From Pseudomonas mandelii (GTDB lineage: Bacteria > Pseudomonadota > Gammaproteobacteria > Pseudomonadales > Pseudomonadaceae): 64,000 nt of DNA. The stretch lies in NCBI RefSeq assembly GCF_900106065.1, contig NZ_LT629796.1, forward strand, positions 5,494,501 through 5,558,500. Direction: 5' to 3'. This document shows positions 25,401-38,724 of this stretch, in pieces (the first letter of the stretch is position 1; each line of letters opens with the position of its first letter). Under the pieces are notes generated by a model. It was given only the letters and a program-made list of their open reading frames with translations, was not told the origin of the DNA and made no database searches. A program made the position numbers and the translations under genes.

Positions 25401-26474
25401 ATGTTGAAGTTTGTCTACACCTTCCTGCTGATGCTTGGCGCGGCTTGGGGCCCTGTTGCGCATGCAGAGTCGGTGTTGTTCCTCAATCCGGGCAAGACGG
25501 ATGAGGCCTTCTGGATCAGCTATTCGCAATTCATGCAGGCGGCCGCCAAGGATCTGCGCATTGATCTGCGAATTCTGTATTCCCAACGCATGCCCGAGCT
25601 CACCGTGGCGCAAGCCCGCCTGGCCCTGCAAGGTCCCGATCGTCCGAACTATCTGGTGTTCGTCAACGAACAGTATGTCGCTCCACAGATTCTGCGCCTG
25701 GCTCAAGGCAGCGGGGTGAAGCTGTTTACGGTCAACGCTTCGCTGACAGCCAATCAGCTGAGCCTGCTGGGCGAGCGTTCCGATCGATTGGGCAGCCTGG
25801 TGCCGAACGATGAGGAGGGCGGCTACCTGATGCTCAAGGAGCTGATTCGCCAGCATCCACCCGTGGCGCCTGGCCAGGTCATCGAATTACTGGCGTTCTC
25901 CGGCCTGAAGATCACGCCGTCGTCGCAACTGCGCGAACAAGGCATGCTGCGCGCCTTGGCCGAGCACCCGGAAGTGCGCTTGCGCCAAGTGGTTTACGGT
26001 GGCTGGAGCCGCGGAAGGGCCTATGAGCAGGCCAAGTTGTTGTTCCGGCGTTACCCGAATGTCTCGTTGGTGTGGTCTGCCAATGACGAAATGGCGTTTG
26101 GCGCCATGCAAGCCTATTCGGAGACGGGTGGCGTGCCCGGCAAAGATGCCTTGTTCAGCGGGGTGAACACGTCGCCCGCTGCATTGCAGGCGATGATCGA
26201 CGGTCGCCTGAGCGTGTTGGTGGGCGGGCACTTCACATTGGGCGGTTGGGCGCTGGTGGAGTTGCATGACGTGGAAATGGGCGTGGATCTGGACCAGTAC
26301 GGCGGGCGCGACCGGTTGATTCCGGTATTGCAACTGATCGACAAGGCCCACGCCAAGCGGTTGCTGGCCATGGGCGCATCACCGGATTACGGGGTGAATT
26401 TCCGTCGTCTGTCGGCCAAGGGCCGGCCGACCTCCTATCGCTATCCGTTCAGCTTGCAAACCCTGATGCGCTAA
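25401..26474 (+). CDS. Periplasmic sugar-binding-like ABC substrate-binding protein
   Basis: The 357-residue protein begins with a signal peptide (LLMLGAAWGPVAHA, cleavage near residue 22). The rest resembles type I periplasmic binding proteins of the ribose/LacI-like group (VLFLNPGKTDEAFWISYSQFMQAAAKDL; LVWSANDEMAFGAMQAYSE; GRLSVLVGGHFTLGGWALVELHDVEMG). No permease or ATPase gene is adjacent. It may therefore serve a distant transporter or act as a ligand sensor for a membrane signalling protein. Its stop overlaps the stop of the convergent DUF2970 gene by 4 bp. Confidence 0.8.
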   Translation: MLKFVYTFLLMLGAAWGPVAHAESVLFLNPGKTDEAFWISYSQFMQAAAKDLRIDLRILYSQRMPELTVAQARLALQGPDRPNYLVFVNEQYVAPQILRLAQGSGVKLFTVNASLTANQLSLLGERSDRLGSLVPNDEEGGYLMLKELIRQHPPVAPGQVIELLAFSGLKITPSSQLREQGMLRALAEHPEVRLRQVVYGGWSRGRAYEQAKLLFRRYPNVSLVWSANDEMAFGAMQAYSETGGVPGKDALFSGVNTSPAALQAMIDGRLSVLVGGHFTLGGWALVELHDVEMGVDLDQYGGRDRLIPVLQLIDKAHAKRLLAMGASPDYGVNFRRLSAKGRPTSYRYPFSLQTLMR

Positions 26475-26689
26475 CGCCCCGCCAGATGCACCACCAGTTG
26501 CACGATGCCGAACAGCGTCAAAGCGAACACGGCCGTGAACAGAACCCCCAGGATCACGAAATGACTCGGCTTGCCGTGGGTGAAGTCCCGCGCCCGATTC
26601 TTCCCGCTCTGCACACCGAACGCCGCCGCCATGACGCTTTGCAGCATCTGCCAGAAGGTCGGTGGCTTGTTGTCGACTGGATCGTCCAT
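26471..26689 (-). CDS. DUF2970-domain small membrane protein
   Basis: I choose ATG 26689 (MDDPVDNKPPTFWQML); the frame extends upstream into the REP array only by chance. The 72-residue product has the DUF2970 pattern: FWQMLQSVMAAAFGVQSGKNRARDF followed by one C-terminal membrane helix (HFVILGVLFTAVFALTLFGIVQLVV). Function is unknown in the family. It converges with the binding-protein gene, overlapping it by 4 bp, and its promoter region abuts the REP array. Confidence 0.85.
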   Translation of the reverse strand: MDDPVDNKPPTFWQMLQSVMAAAFGVQSGKNRARDFTHGKPSHFVILGVLFTAVFALTLFGIVQLVVHLAGR

Positions 26690-26752
26690 AAATCCCTCGT
26701 CATCAATGTGTGAAGAGTAAGCATAGACAATCCGTGGCATGCACAAAGCAAA

Positions 26753-27515
26753 TGTGGGAGAGAGCTTGCTAGCGAAGGGGTCGTAACATTCAACATCTTC
26801 GTTGACTGTCACATCGCAATCGCGAGCAGGCTCACTCCCACACTTGATCGGGTTGTTCCACACGTTTGTGAACGACCCAAAACAACTGTGGGAGCTAGCC
26901 TGCTAGCGAATTGGCCATAGCATTCAACATCTTCGTTGAACGTTATAACGCCTTCGCGAGCAGGCTCGCTCCCACACTTGATCGGGTTGATCCACACGTT
27001 TGTGAACGACCCAAAACAACTGTGGGAGCTAGCCTGCTGGCGAAGTGGCCATAACATTCAACATCTTCGTTGAACGTTATAACGCCTTCGCGAGCAGGCT
27101 CGCTCCCACACTTGATCGGGTTGATCCACACGTTTGTGAACGACCCAAAACAACTGTGGGAGCTAGCCTGCTGGCGAAGTGGCCATAACATTCAACATTT
27201 TCGTTGACTGTCACATCGCTATCGCGAGCAGGCTCACTCCCACACTTGATCGGGTTGATCCACACGTTTGTGAACGACCCAAAACAACTGTGGGAGCTAG
27301 CCTGCTAGCGAAGTGGCCATAACATTCAACGTCTTCGTTGACTGTCACATCGCCATCGCGAGCAGGCTCACTCCCACACTTGATCGGGTTGATCCACACG
27401 TTTGTGAACGACCCAAAACAACTGTGGGAGCTAGCCTGCTAGCGAAGGGGTCGTAACATTCAACATCTTCGTTGAATGTTATAACGCCTTCGCGAGCAGG
27501 CTCGCTCCCACAGGG
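26753..27515. repeat. Tandem REP array, six units with an exact 134-bp period
   Basis: Units begin with TGTGGGAG at 26753, 26887, 27021, 27155, 27289 and 27423. Each holds a REP pair: a left arm GTGGGAGCTAGCCTGCT and a right arm GCGAGCAGGCTCGCTCCCAC. Consecutive pairs are joined by a nearly invariant spacer of about 44 bp (starting CTTGATCGGGTTGATCCACA). The middle segment exists in two versions, GACTGTCACATCGC and GAACGTTATAACGC (GAATGTTATAACGC in unit 6), mixed among the units. The array lies between the DUF2970 gene and the end of metH. The equal spacing points to growth by unequal exchange or slippage of a whole BIME. Confidence 0.93.
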
Positions 27516-27553
27516 GGTTCATCTGGCCACAATATTGTGGCCAGGCGCCTGGG

Positions 27554-31264
<3,711 letters not shown>

Positions 31265-31419
31265 TGGGACTACTCGAAAAGACCATGACGAAGGGCCGGG
31301 ATAATAGCAAACCTGTGCGCTTTTAGAGCATGCTCCGGTTTTGCATGAATATCGCTCATGTTGGTGAGGGGGCGAGACCGGTAGAATCGCGGCGTTTTTT
31401 CAGGATCAGGACCAGGGAC

Positions 31420-33705
31420 ATGTCGTATCGCGTCATCACCAGCATCTTTATGCTGCTTATAAGCTGGGATGCCGCTGCGCAGGGTCCGGCGATTTCCTAC
31501 ACGCGTGACATTCAACCGATCTTCACCGAAAAGTGCGTGGCCTGCCATGCCTGCTACGACTCCGCCTGTCAGCTCAATCTGGGCAGCGGCGAAGGGGCGG
31601 CGCGTGGCGGGACCAAATCCCCGGTCTACGACGGCGAACGCAGTCAGGCCGCGGCGCCAACCCGGTTGTTTTATGACGCTTTCGGCAAGCGTGCCTGGCA
31701 GCAGAAAGGCTTCTATTCGGTACTTGACGCCCAAGGCAGCCAGGCGGCGTTGATGGCGCGAATGCTGGAGCTGGGCCACACAACCCCGTTGCAACCCAAT
31801 GCCAGGTTGCCGGAAGACATCGTCCTGGGCCTCAACCGGGAAAACATGTGCGCCATGCCGGCGGAGTTCGACGGCTACGCCAGTACCCACCCGAAAGAAG
31901 GCATGCCGCTGGCCGTCACCGGCCTGACCGACCAGCAATACCAGACGCTCCAGCGCTGGCTGGCTTCGGGTGCGCCCATCGATGAGCAAGGCCTGGTCCC
32001 GAGCGCGAAAGAGGCCATGCAGGTGGTGCAGTGGGAAAACCTGCTCAACGCCCCGGGTGCCCGGGAAAGTCTGGTCGGTCGCTGGCTATTTGAGCATTGG
32101 TATATCGCCCATATTTACTTCAAGGACGGTGAGCCGGGGCATTTCTTCCAATGGGTCCGTTCACGCACCCCGACGGGGCAGCCGATCGACCTGATCGATA
32201 CGCGCCGGCCGAATGATGATCCGGGCACTCGGATTTATTACCGTTTGTGGCCGGTGCAGGGCGTGATCGTGCACAAGACCCACATCACTTATCCGCTGAG
32301 CGCGTCGAAGATGGCGCGGATCAAAACACTCTTTTACAGCGGCAACTGGCAGGTCGATGCCTTGCCGGGATACGGGCCGGAGCGCCGGGCCAATCCGTTC
32401 AGTACGTTTGAAGCGATCCCGGCTCAGGCGCGTTATCAGTTCATGCTCGATAACGCCGAGTACTTCGTCCGTACTTTCATTCGCGGTCCGGTCTGCCGTG
32501 GCCAGATCGCCACGGACGTGATTCGTGACAACTTCTGGGCATTGTTCCAGGCGCCGGAACATGACCTCTACATCACCGACCCGAACTACCGCGGCCAGGC
32601 CACGCCGTTGTTGGCGATGCCGGGACAAAACGACGATGTCGGCAGCGTCCTGAGCCTGTGGCATGACTACCGCGACAAGCGCAACGAGTACGAGGCGCTA
32701 CGCCGGGACAACTACGCCGATCTGCCGGCGCCGAGCTGGTCGACCCTGTGGGCAGGCAACGACAACGCGTTGCTGAGCATCTTTCGGCATTTCGACAGCG
32801 CGTCGGTGAACAAGGGCCTGATCGGCGACGTGCCGCAAACCATCTGGCTGTTTGACTATCCGCTGCTGGAACGCACGTATTATCAGTTGGTGGTCAACTT
32901 CGACGTGTTCGGCAACGTGTCTCACCAGGCCCAGACACGCTTGTACTTCGACCTGATCCGCAACGGCGCCGAGCAGAATTTCCTGCGCCTGATGCCGGCC
33001 GATTCGCGGGACGATTACCTCGATGATTGGTATCAAAGCGGTGGCAAATTCAAAATGTGGCTGGATTACGAGTCCATCGACAATGACACGCCGACGGCCC
33101 TGAAGCTGGATGAAAAGGACCCCAAGCGCGACTTCGCGATGCAACTGCTGGCCCGTTATGGCGAGCTCGATGCCAAGCCTGATCCTATCAACCGTTGCGA
33201 CGGCGCCTACTGTTCGCGACCGAACATCGACCCGGCGTTGCAGAGTGCCGAGCAAGCCTTGAGTCGCCTGACGTCACGCCCGGCGGCCGGTTTGAAGGTC
33301 ATTGATCAGTTGCCGGAAGCGACGGTGCTGCGCATCGAGACGGCGAGCGGCAAGCGCGAGGTCTACAGCCTGCTGCGCAATCGGGCCCACAGCAATGTGG
33401 CCTTCCTGCTCGGTGAATCGCTGCGCTATCAGCCTGGGCTCGACACTTTGACCATTTTCCCGGGCGTGCTCAGCAGCTACCCCAACTTCATGTTCAACAT
33501 ACCCGCCGACCAGGTGCCGGCGTTCGTCGATGCGATGGAAAACGCCAAGGATGCGCACCGCTTCGAGAAAATCGTCGAACGTTGGGGCATTCGCCGCAGC
33601 CATCCGCAGTTCTGGTTCTACTTCCATGACCTGAGTCGCTACATCCACGAAACCGAGCCGGTGGAAGAGGGCGTGCTGGATATGAACCGGTACGAGAATC
33701 TTTAA
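31420..33705 (+). CDS. cti: Fatty acid cis/trans isomerase
   Basis: The start is ATG 31420 (MSYRVITSIF), giving 761 residues. A signal peptide ends near residue 21 (WDAAAQ). The haem-binding CVACH lies at about residue 40, as expected for this periplasmic cytochrome-c-like isomerase, and the length is typical. Cti converts cis-unsaturated acyl chains of membrane phospholipids to trans forms, a rapid Pseudomonas response to solvents and heat. The gene is divergent from metH with a 155-bp gap and stands alone. A REP element follows it. Confidence 0.94.
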   Translation: MSYRVITSIFMLLISWDAAAQGPAISYTRDIQPIFTEKCVACHACYDSACQLNLGSGEGAARGGTKSPVYDGERSQAAAPTRLFYDAFGKRAWQQKGFYSVLDAQGSQAALMARMLELGHTTPLQPNARLPEDIVLGLNRENMCAMPAEFDGYASTHPKEGMPLAVTGLTDQQYQTLQRWLASGAPIDEQGLVPSAKEAMQVVQWENLLNAPGARESLVGRWLFEHWYIAHIYFKDGEPGHFFQWVRSRTPTGQPIDLIDTRRPNDDPGTRIYYRLWPVQGVIVHKTHITYPLSASKMARIKTLFYSGNWQVDALPGYGPERRANPFSTFEAIPAQARYQFMLDNAEYFVRTFIRGPVCRGQIATDVIRDNFWALFQAPEHDLYITDPNYRGQATPLLAMPGQNDDVGSVLSLWHDYRDKRNEYEALRRDNYADLPAPSWSTLWAGNDNALLSIFRHFDSASVNKGLIGDVPQTIWLFDYPLLERTYYQLVVNFDVFGNVSHQAQTRLYFDLIRNGAEQNFLRLMPADSRDDYLDDWYQSGGKFKMWLDYESIDNDTPTALKLDEKDPKRDFAMQLLARYGELDAKPDPINRCDGAYCSRPNIDPALQSAEQALSRLTSRPAAGLKVIDQLPEATVLRIETASGKREVYSLLRNRAHSNVAFLLGESLRYQPGLDTLTIFPGVLSSYPNFMFNIPADQVPAFVDAMENAKDAHRFEKIVERWGIRRSHPQFWFYFHDLSRYIHETEPVEEGVLDMNRYENL

Positions 33706-33757
33706 TCGACCTTTGACTGCTGGTCGGTGTCGGACTCAATAGGCACCGCCATTCCCC

Positions 33758-33849
33758 TGTAGGAGCGAAGCTTGCTCGCGAAGAGGCCGGTACATTCAAC
33801 ATCATTGTTGGCCGGTCGATCGCCTTCGCGAGCAAGCTTCGCTCCTACG
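33758..33849. repeat. REP pair between cti and acyltransferase genes
   Basis: TGTAGGAGCGAAGCTTGCTCGCGAAG faces its inverted copy CTTCGCGAGCAAGCTTCGCTCCTAC across a 40-bp centre. It belongs to the GTAGGAGCG class and lies 42 bp before the next start. Confidence 0.92.
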
Positions 33850-33891
33850 GGGATCTGCGGTGATTTGTGGAGTGCGATCGGAGGGGCGCCG

Positions 33892-34926
33892 ATGTTGATT
33901 TCAGTACAGGCACTGCGCGCCGTCGCGGCATGGACGGTGGTCTGCCACCACTTCATGCAGATATTCTTCGACTTCAAGGCCCGTGGTCCCGTGGGTCAGA
34001 TGTTCATCGACAAGGGCGCGGTGGGCGTTGATATCTTTTTCGTCATCAGTGGCCTGGTGATCTTCCTGTCCACCGAAGGGAAGTCGCTGCCACCTGCACG
34101 GTTTCTCCTGTATCGACTGTTTCGCATCGTTCCGGCGTACTGGCTGTACACGGTGCTGATGGCGCTGGTGGTCGTGTTCGCACAGCCTGTGTTGCCGGAT
34201 CAGACGGTCGACTGGTCACATGTCCTGCTGTCGCTGTTATTCATTCCCACGCAAAACCCCGGTGGCTACGGCATCTATCCGACCCTCAATGTCGGCTGGA
34301 CGCTGAATTATGAAATGCTGTTCTACGTGCTGTTTGCCTGGGCATTGCTGTTCCGTTTGCAGGTTCGGCTGCTGATCGTCGCGGCGTTGCTGTTTGCGGT
34401 GTGCCAGGCGTGGACCGGTTATGGCTGGATCAGCGAGTTCTACCGCTCGGACATTGTTTATGAGTTTCTGCTGGGGATCGCCATCGGCATGATCTACCGG
34501 CGCGGCTGGATCAAGCCCGGTGTCTGGCTGCCCTTGCTGGGGATTGGCGGCGCGTTGCTGGCGATTTATAACCTGGCACCGCAGCCACGCTTCCTGGCCT
34601 GGGGCGTGCCCGGTGCGGTGTTGGTGATGGCGTGCATGGCGCTGGAACGCTTTTTCGAGAACACCCGTCTGTTCAAGGTGCTTGGCGATTGTTCCTATTC
34701 GGTTTACCTGATGCATGTGCTGGTGCTGTCTGTCGGCGGATTTGTCGCCCAGCGTTATGGGGTAAATCCCTACGTGATGTTCGCCGTTTGTGTGGTGACC
34801 ATCGGCGTGGCTTCCTGGGCAAGTTACGAATATGTAGAAAAATGCAGCTATCGGTGGCTTAAAGAGTGGAACGACGGCGAACCGGCAAGCAACGCTGTTC
34901 CGGCTCTTTCCCGACAAAAATACTAG
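33892..34926 (+). CDS. Acyltransferase 3 family membrane protein
   Basis: I choose ATG 33892, preceded by GGAGGGG; the frame upstream runs through a REP element and is not coding. The 344-residue protein has about ten membrane segments and the acyltransferase_3 start (ISVQALRAVAAWTVVCHHF) with the conserved His. It also has the VGVDIFFVISGLVI segment and FLLYRLFRIVPAYWLYT. Such enzymes move acyl groups, often acetyl, to surface polysaccharides or lipids. There is no polysaccharide gene cluster nearby, so the acceptor is unknown. Confidence 0.9.
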   Translation: MLISVQALRAVAAWTVVCHHFMQIFFDFKARGPVGQMFIDKGAVGVDIFFVISGLVIFLSTEGKSLPPARFLLYRLFRIVPAYWLYTVLMALVVVFAQPVLPDQTVDWSHVLLSLLFIPTQNPGGYGIYPTLNVGWTLNYEMLFYVLFAWALLFRLQVRLLIVAALLFAVCQAWTGYGWISEFYRSDIVYEFLLGIAIGMIYRRGWIKPGVWLPLLGIGGALLAIYNLAPQPRFLAWGVPGAVLVMACMALERFFENTRLFKVLGDCSYSVYLMHVLVLSVGGFVAQRYGVNPYVMFAVCVVTIGVASWASYEYVEKCSYRWLKEWNDGEPASNAVPALSRQKY

Positions 34927-35568
<642 letters not shown>

Positions 35569-35590
35569 GTAAGGTGTTCGCTGCGAAATG

Positions 35591-35622
35591 AAAAAACGGC
35601 ACCCGTGAGTGCCGTTTTTTTA
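35591..35622. terminator. Bidirectional rho-independent terminator
   Basis: AAAAAACGGCAC pairs with GTGCCGTTTTTT around a 6-base loop. A and T tracts on both sides let it end nfuA and transcription from the cob side. Confidence 0.93.
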
Positions 35623-35642
35623 TGGGTGAAATTCACTGGCCC

Positions 35643-35720
35643 TATCGCGAGCAGGCTCGCTCCCACAGGGGGCTATCATTGGATACCCAATCTGTTTCCG
35701 CCGCAGATCCAATGTGGGAG
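35643..35720. repeat. Degenerate REP element after nfuA
   Basis: TCGCGAGCAGGCTCGCTCCCACA is followed, after about 50 bp, by a partial inverted arm CAATGTGGGAGGG. It lies between convergent genes. Confidence 0.75.
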
Positions 35721-35724
35721 GGCC

Positions 35725-36471
35725 CTATGGCCTGTAGAGATGTGCATGTCCGGCGCGATACAGCGATGACTCACTGAACTGATCACTGCCCAACACCCGA
35801 CCCACCAGAATCAACGCCGTGCGGCGAAATCCCTTGGCTTCAACCTTCGCGGCAATGTCCGCAATCGTCCCCACCACCCAATCCTGATCCGGCCAGGTCG
35901 CCCGGTGAATCACCGCAATCGGGCAGTCGGCGCCGTAATGTGGTAGCAACTCCGCCAGGATCTTCTCCAGATGATTGACCCCCAAATGAATCGCCATGGT
36001 CGCCCCGTGCTGGGCCAGGCTCCCCAGTTCTTCGCCGGCCGGCATCACGGTTTTGTCGGCGTAGCGGGTCAGAATCACACTCTGTGAAATGTCGGGCAGG
36101 GTCAGTTCAGCCCCCAAAAGCGCCGCACACGCGGCAGTCGCCGTGACCCCCGGGATGATTTCAAACGCAATCCCGAGTTCGCGCAGACAGCGAATCTGCT
36201 CGCCAATCGCGCCGTAAAGACTCGGATCACCGGAATGCACCCGCGCCACGTCCTGGCCGTTGGCATGGGCGGTCTTGATCAGTTCGATGATTTGCTCCAG
36301 GTGCAATTCGGCGCTGTTGACCACCTGTTCGGCACCATGGCCTTCGAGCACGGCGGCGGGCACCAAAGAGCCTGCATAGATGATCACCGGGCAACTGCGA
36401 ATCAGCCGTTGGCCTTTGACGGTGATCAGTTCCGGGTCGCCGGGACCTGCGCCAATGAAGTAGACGGTCAT
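35725..36471 (-). CDS. cobM: Precorrin-4 C11-methyltransferase
   Basis: The 248-residue protein starts at ATG 36471 after AGGAAC. It has the SAM-dependent tetrapyrrole methylase pattern: VYFIGAGPGDPELITVKGQRL at the N-terminus, then VARVHSGDPSLYGAIGEQI and the CobM-type segment FEIIPGVTATAACAALLGAELTLP. CobM adds a methyl at C11 of precorrin-4 in the aerobic cobalamin route. It is the last gene of cbtB-cbtA-cobE-cobM and so lies downstream of a B12 riboswitch. Confidence 0.95.
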   Translation of the reverse strand: MTVYFIGAGPGDPELITVKGQRLIRSCPVIIYAGSLVPAAVLEGHGAEQVVNSAELHLEQIIELIKTAHANGQDVARVHSGDPSLYGAIGEQIRCLRELGIAFEIIPGVTATAACAALLGAELTLPDISQSVILTRYADKTVMPAGEELGSLAQHGATMAIHLGVNHLEKILAELLPHYGADCPIAVIHRATWPDQDWVVGTIADIAAKVEAKGFRRTALILVGRVLGSDQFSESSLYRAGHAHLYRP

Positions 36472-36569
36472 CGTCCGTTCCTTTGAATAAAGAGTCTGTC
36501 AGAAAAGGGGCTTGGGCTAGGCTTCAGATGAAGATTACTCATGATCGAAGGCGGGGATTATCGGGGATC

Positions 36570-36983
36570 TTACGCAACGCAGGCCAATGCCAGGGTGGCC
36601 TGGGCATATTTTTGTCGCGAAATCAGCAGTTTTGCCGGGGCCTGGGCCAAGTGTTCGGCGAGGGCCAGGGCGGCACTTTCCGCCACGCCGTAGCAGCCGG
36701 TGCGTTCGAACGCGATGTCCGAATGATGGCTGAGTTGCGGTTTGTAACCTTCCAGTTGCTCACTGCTGAAATACATCAGCGGTAACGCCAGTTGTTCGGC
36801 GAGTTCGACCAGGCCAGGCTCATCACGCTTCAGGTCGATACTGGCCAGGGCCTTGATCTGGTGAAGTCCGATTTGATGAGCCTGCAATGCCTGATCGATC
36901 AACGCCCGCAGCGTGCTGGCGGGGCAGCCGCGCTGGCAGCCCAGGCCGACGACTAAAGTCGGCGCTGTGCGGGGATCAATCAT
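36570..36983 (-). CDS. cobE: Cobalamin biosynthesis protein CobE (CbiG C-terminal domain)
   Basis: I choose ATG 36983 (MIDPRTAPTLVVGLGCQRGC), giving 137 residues; its ATG overlaps the stop of cbtA. The CobE/CbiG_C signature is clear: GLGCQRGCPASTLRALIDQAL, then ASIDLKRDEPGLVELAEQLALPL and a C-terminal VAESAALAL segment. CobE helps in ring contraction or precorrin handling in the aerobic pathway, but its exact role is poorly defined. The genes on either side are cbtA and cobM. Confidence 0.93.
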   Translation of the reverse strand: MIDPRTAPTLVVGLGCQRGCPASTLRALIDQALQAHQIGLHQIKALASIDLKRDEPGLVELAEQLALPLMYFSSEQLEGYKPQLSHHSDIAFERTGCYGVAESAALALAEHLAQAPAKLLISRQKYAQATLALACVA

Positions 36984-37684
36984 GCGTGGTATTGGCCATC
37001 GCTTTTGCGGCGGAACAACCAGGCGCTGATCAGGCCCAGGGCCAGCCAGAACGCGACGTTGGTCAGCTGCGACGCGATTTTGAACTGCGCTTCCAGCGCT
37101 TGCGGAGCGAGCATCGAGTGCACTTCCGGTTGCGGCGCGCCGATCACGTGCGGAACGGCGAGAATCGCCACGCCAAGGATCTTCATCAGCCAGTGACGGC
37201 TGAACACGATCAAGGCGATGCCGACCGCCGTGGAGGCGGCTGTACTGATCCACCAGAGTTGCCGTTGCGCCAGATCAGCCGCGGCAGTGCCCGGCAGTTC
37301 AGGCGGCAGGCCGAGGGTCGGGGCCAGCACGAAGGTCGCGTAACCGGCCAGGCCCCATAGCAAGCCCTGGGAGGTTTTGGTCGGTGCACGCAAGGTGTAG
37401 AGGCCAGCGAGCATCAGGGCGAAACCGACGGCGACCACCAGGTTACCGCCCGTGGTCGACAGCAGGCGCTGCCAGCCGTCTTCCGGCTCCCAGGCTTCGG
37501 CGTCGTGAGTGTGAGCGGCGGCACCGGCGGCGTGTTCGTGAACTTCAACAGCGGCCGGCTCGGATTTTTCGTAGGTTTCGGCCTGCAGAATCAGCGGCGA
37601 GACCCAGAAACTTTGCAGCAGGGTCAGCAGCAGGGCGGCCAGCAGCCCTGTGAAACCTGCGGTTTGCGCAATACGCTTGATCAT
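36980..37684 (-). CDS. cbtA: CbtA, predicted cobalt transporter membrane subunit
   Basis: I choose ATG 37684 (MIKRIAQTAGF), giving 234 residues. Five hydrophobic segments are visible, and a periplasmic loop after the first one carries several His and acidic residues (HEHAAGAAAHTHDAEAWEPEDGW), as in CbtA proteins. CbtAB is a predicted cobalt importer commonly controlled by B12 riboswitches. Its end overlaps cobE by 4 bp, and cbtB lies 11 bp upstream. Confidence 0.92.
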   Translation of the reverse strand: MIKRIAQTAGFTGLLAALLLTLLQSFWVSPLILQAETYEKSEPAAVEVHEHAAGAAAHTHDAEAWEPEDGWQRLLSTTGGNLVVAVGFALMLAGLYTLRAPTKTSQGLLWGLAGYATFVLAPTLGLPPELPGTAAADLAQRQLWWISTAASTAVGIALIVFSRHWLMKILGVAILAVPHVIGAPQPEVHSMLAPQALEAQFKIASQLTNVAFWLALGLISAWLFRRKSDGQYHA

Positions 37685-37695
37685 GTCAGCAGGTC

Positions 37696-37887
37696 TCAAT
37701 GGCACGGGAAGGCAGAGCTGTGACGGGTGTCGTGCGCGGCATTGTGCACCGCTTCGATGTGCGAGAACCCAGCGAAATACACAAGGCATGCGCCAAGGAT
37801 CGACGCACACACGGCGGCGGTCAGGCGTTGGCTCAGGGTTGTGGTGGTACTGGCGGTGCTGTGGTAGGTGCTGCTGATGATCGACAT
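37696..37887 (-). CDS. cbtB: CbtB, predicted cobalt transporter small subunit
   Basis: The 63-residue protein has one membrane helix (LTAAVCASILGACLVYFAGF) followed by the histidine-rich tail HIEAVHNAAHDTRHSSAFPCH typical of CbtB. The tail probably binds cobalt before entry through CbtA. It is the first gene after the minus-strand B12 riboswitch. Confidence 0.92.
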   Translation of the reverse strand: MSIISSTYHSTASTTTTLSQRLTAAVCASILGACLVYFAGFSHIEAVHNAAHDTRHSSAFPCH

Positions 37888-38020
37888 GGCGCATCCCTCT
37901 GGTCTGTCAGCGGGTGAATAGAGCGCATGGAAGACCCCTGCGAGTCGGGCGCGCAGAGGTTCAAACAGCGCCCGCCCACCGCGGGTTTGTTATTCAGTGA
38001 CGTAAAGGTCACTTTGTGTT

Positions 38021-38228
38021 GCGGGCCGGTCTCCGGGCTCACGAGGGGTCAAGGCTTGCGCCTGAACCTGCAAGCATCACCTTCCCATGCCGAACTGCTG
38101 GCACAGTGGATCTGACGCTTCGCTCGCTTACCGTTGCGGGGGCAGCACCGGACTGACATGGCTTGGAGTAAAGCACATGATTCACCGGTTTCCCGTTTCA
38201 CCCTGTGAAGGGCACCCGTAACAAGGCG
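38021..38228 (-). promoter_or_regulatory. Cobalamin riboswitch controlling cbtB-cbtA-cobE-cobM
   Basis: On the minus strand the region has the B12-box core GCTGCCCCCGCAACGGTAA and an upstream stem region beginning CGGGTGCCC. Downstream come the conserved ATGGGAAGG and AGCCCGGAGACCGGCCCGC segments. It ends about 130 bp before cbtB, leaving room for an expression platform. High cobalamin should turn the operon off. Confidence 0.93.
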
Positions 38229-38289
38229 TGTAGGAGAGCATGGGCGGGGGTTTGACGTCAATTGGCATGGGTTCTCATTCGATAGCCAG

Positions 38290-38366
38290 GTGAATTCTTC
38301 GCGGGCACGCCTCGCTCCTGTAAACGCACCGCTGTCCCGCAGGAGCGAGGCGTGCCCGCGAAGGCG
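38290..38366. repeat. REP pair between two divergent riboswitches
   Basis: TTCGCGGGCACGCCTCGCTCCTG faces CAGGAGCGAGGCGTGCCCGCGAA across about 30 bp. It lies in the gap between the cbtB and cobW leaders and may insulate the two promoters. Confidence 0.92.
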
Positions 38367-38419
38367 CCGGTGAGAGCGCCACAAGACATTGACCCGCCCC
38401 CACACCATGCGTAGCCTTG

Positions 38420-38615
38420 CGCTTTCGAGGTTCTTCGGCATTTGCCGAAGCTAAGAAGGGAACGCGGTCGATGCCGCGGCTGCCCCCGCAACTGTGAACG
38501 GTGATGTTCGCTGCCACGCCACTGCAAACCCTGTGCAACGGGTTCGCGGGAAGGCGCAGCGAATGCCAGGTCCATCGACCGGCACACCGTCAGCCAGGAG
38601 ACCTGCCTCGACACA
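38420..38615 (+). promoter_or_regulatory. Cobalamin riboswitch controlling cobW-cobN-chlI/chlD
   Basis: The plus strand shows GAGGTTCTTCGGC, the B12-box core GCTGCCCCCGCAACTGTGA, the CGCGGGAAGGCG segment and the closing GTCAGCCAGGAGACCTGCC. All are hallmarks of cobalamin riboswitches. It ends 110 bp before the cobW ATG. Confidence 0.95.
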
Positions 38616-38724
38616 GATTCTCACTACAACCGGGCGGGGTGATCCGGTGGCGAACTCTTCCGCGCGCGCATCCGTCGCAGCGATTGTCGTCCCGTATGCC
38701 CGCCACCTTGCCAAAGGGCATCCG

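Noticed and set aside
26809-27399. Several near-identical minus-strand reading frames of 60-82 residues
   Set aside because: They are the 134-bp REP units read as codons. They repeat with the array and lack ribosome sites, so they are not genes.
26753-27515. Regularly spaced repeats that could suggest a CRISPR array
   Set aside because: The spacers are nearly identical to each other and the repeated parts are inverted REP pairs, while no cas gene is present. It is a tandem BIME.
31265-31419. B12 riboswitch upstream of metH
   Set aside because: The gap is 155 bp and lacks the GCTGCCCCCGCAAC core. The two real riboswitches are at 38021 and 38420.
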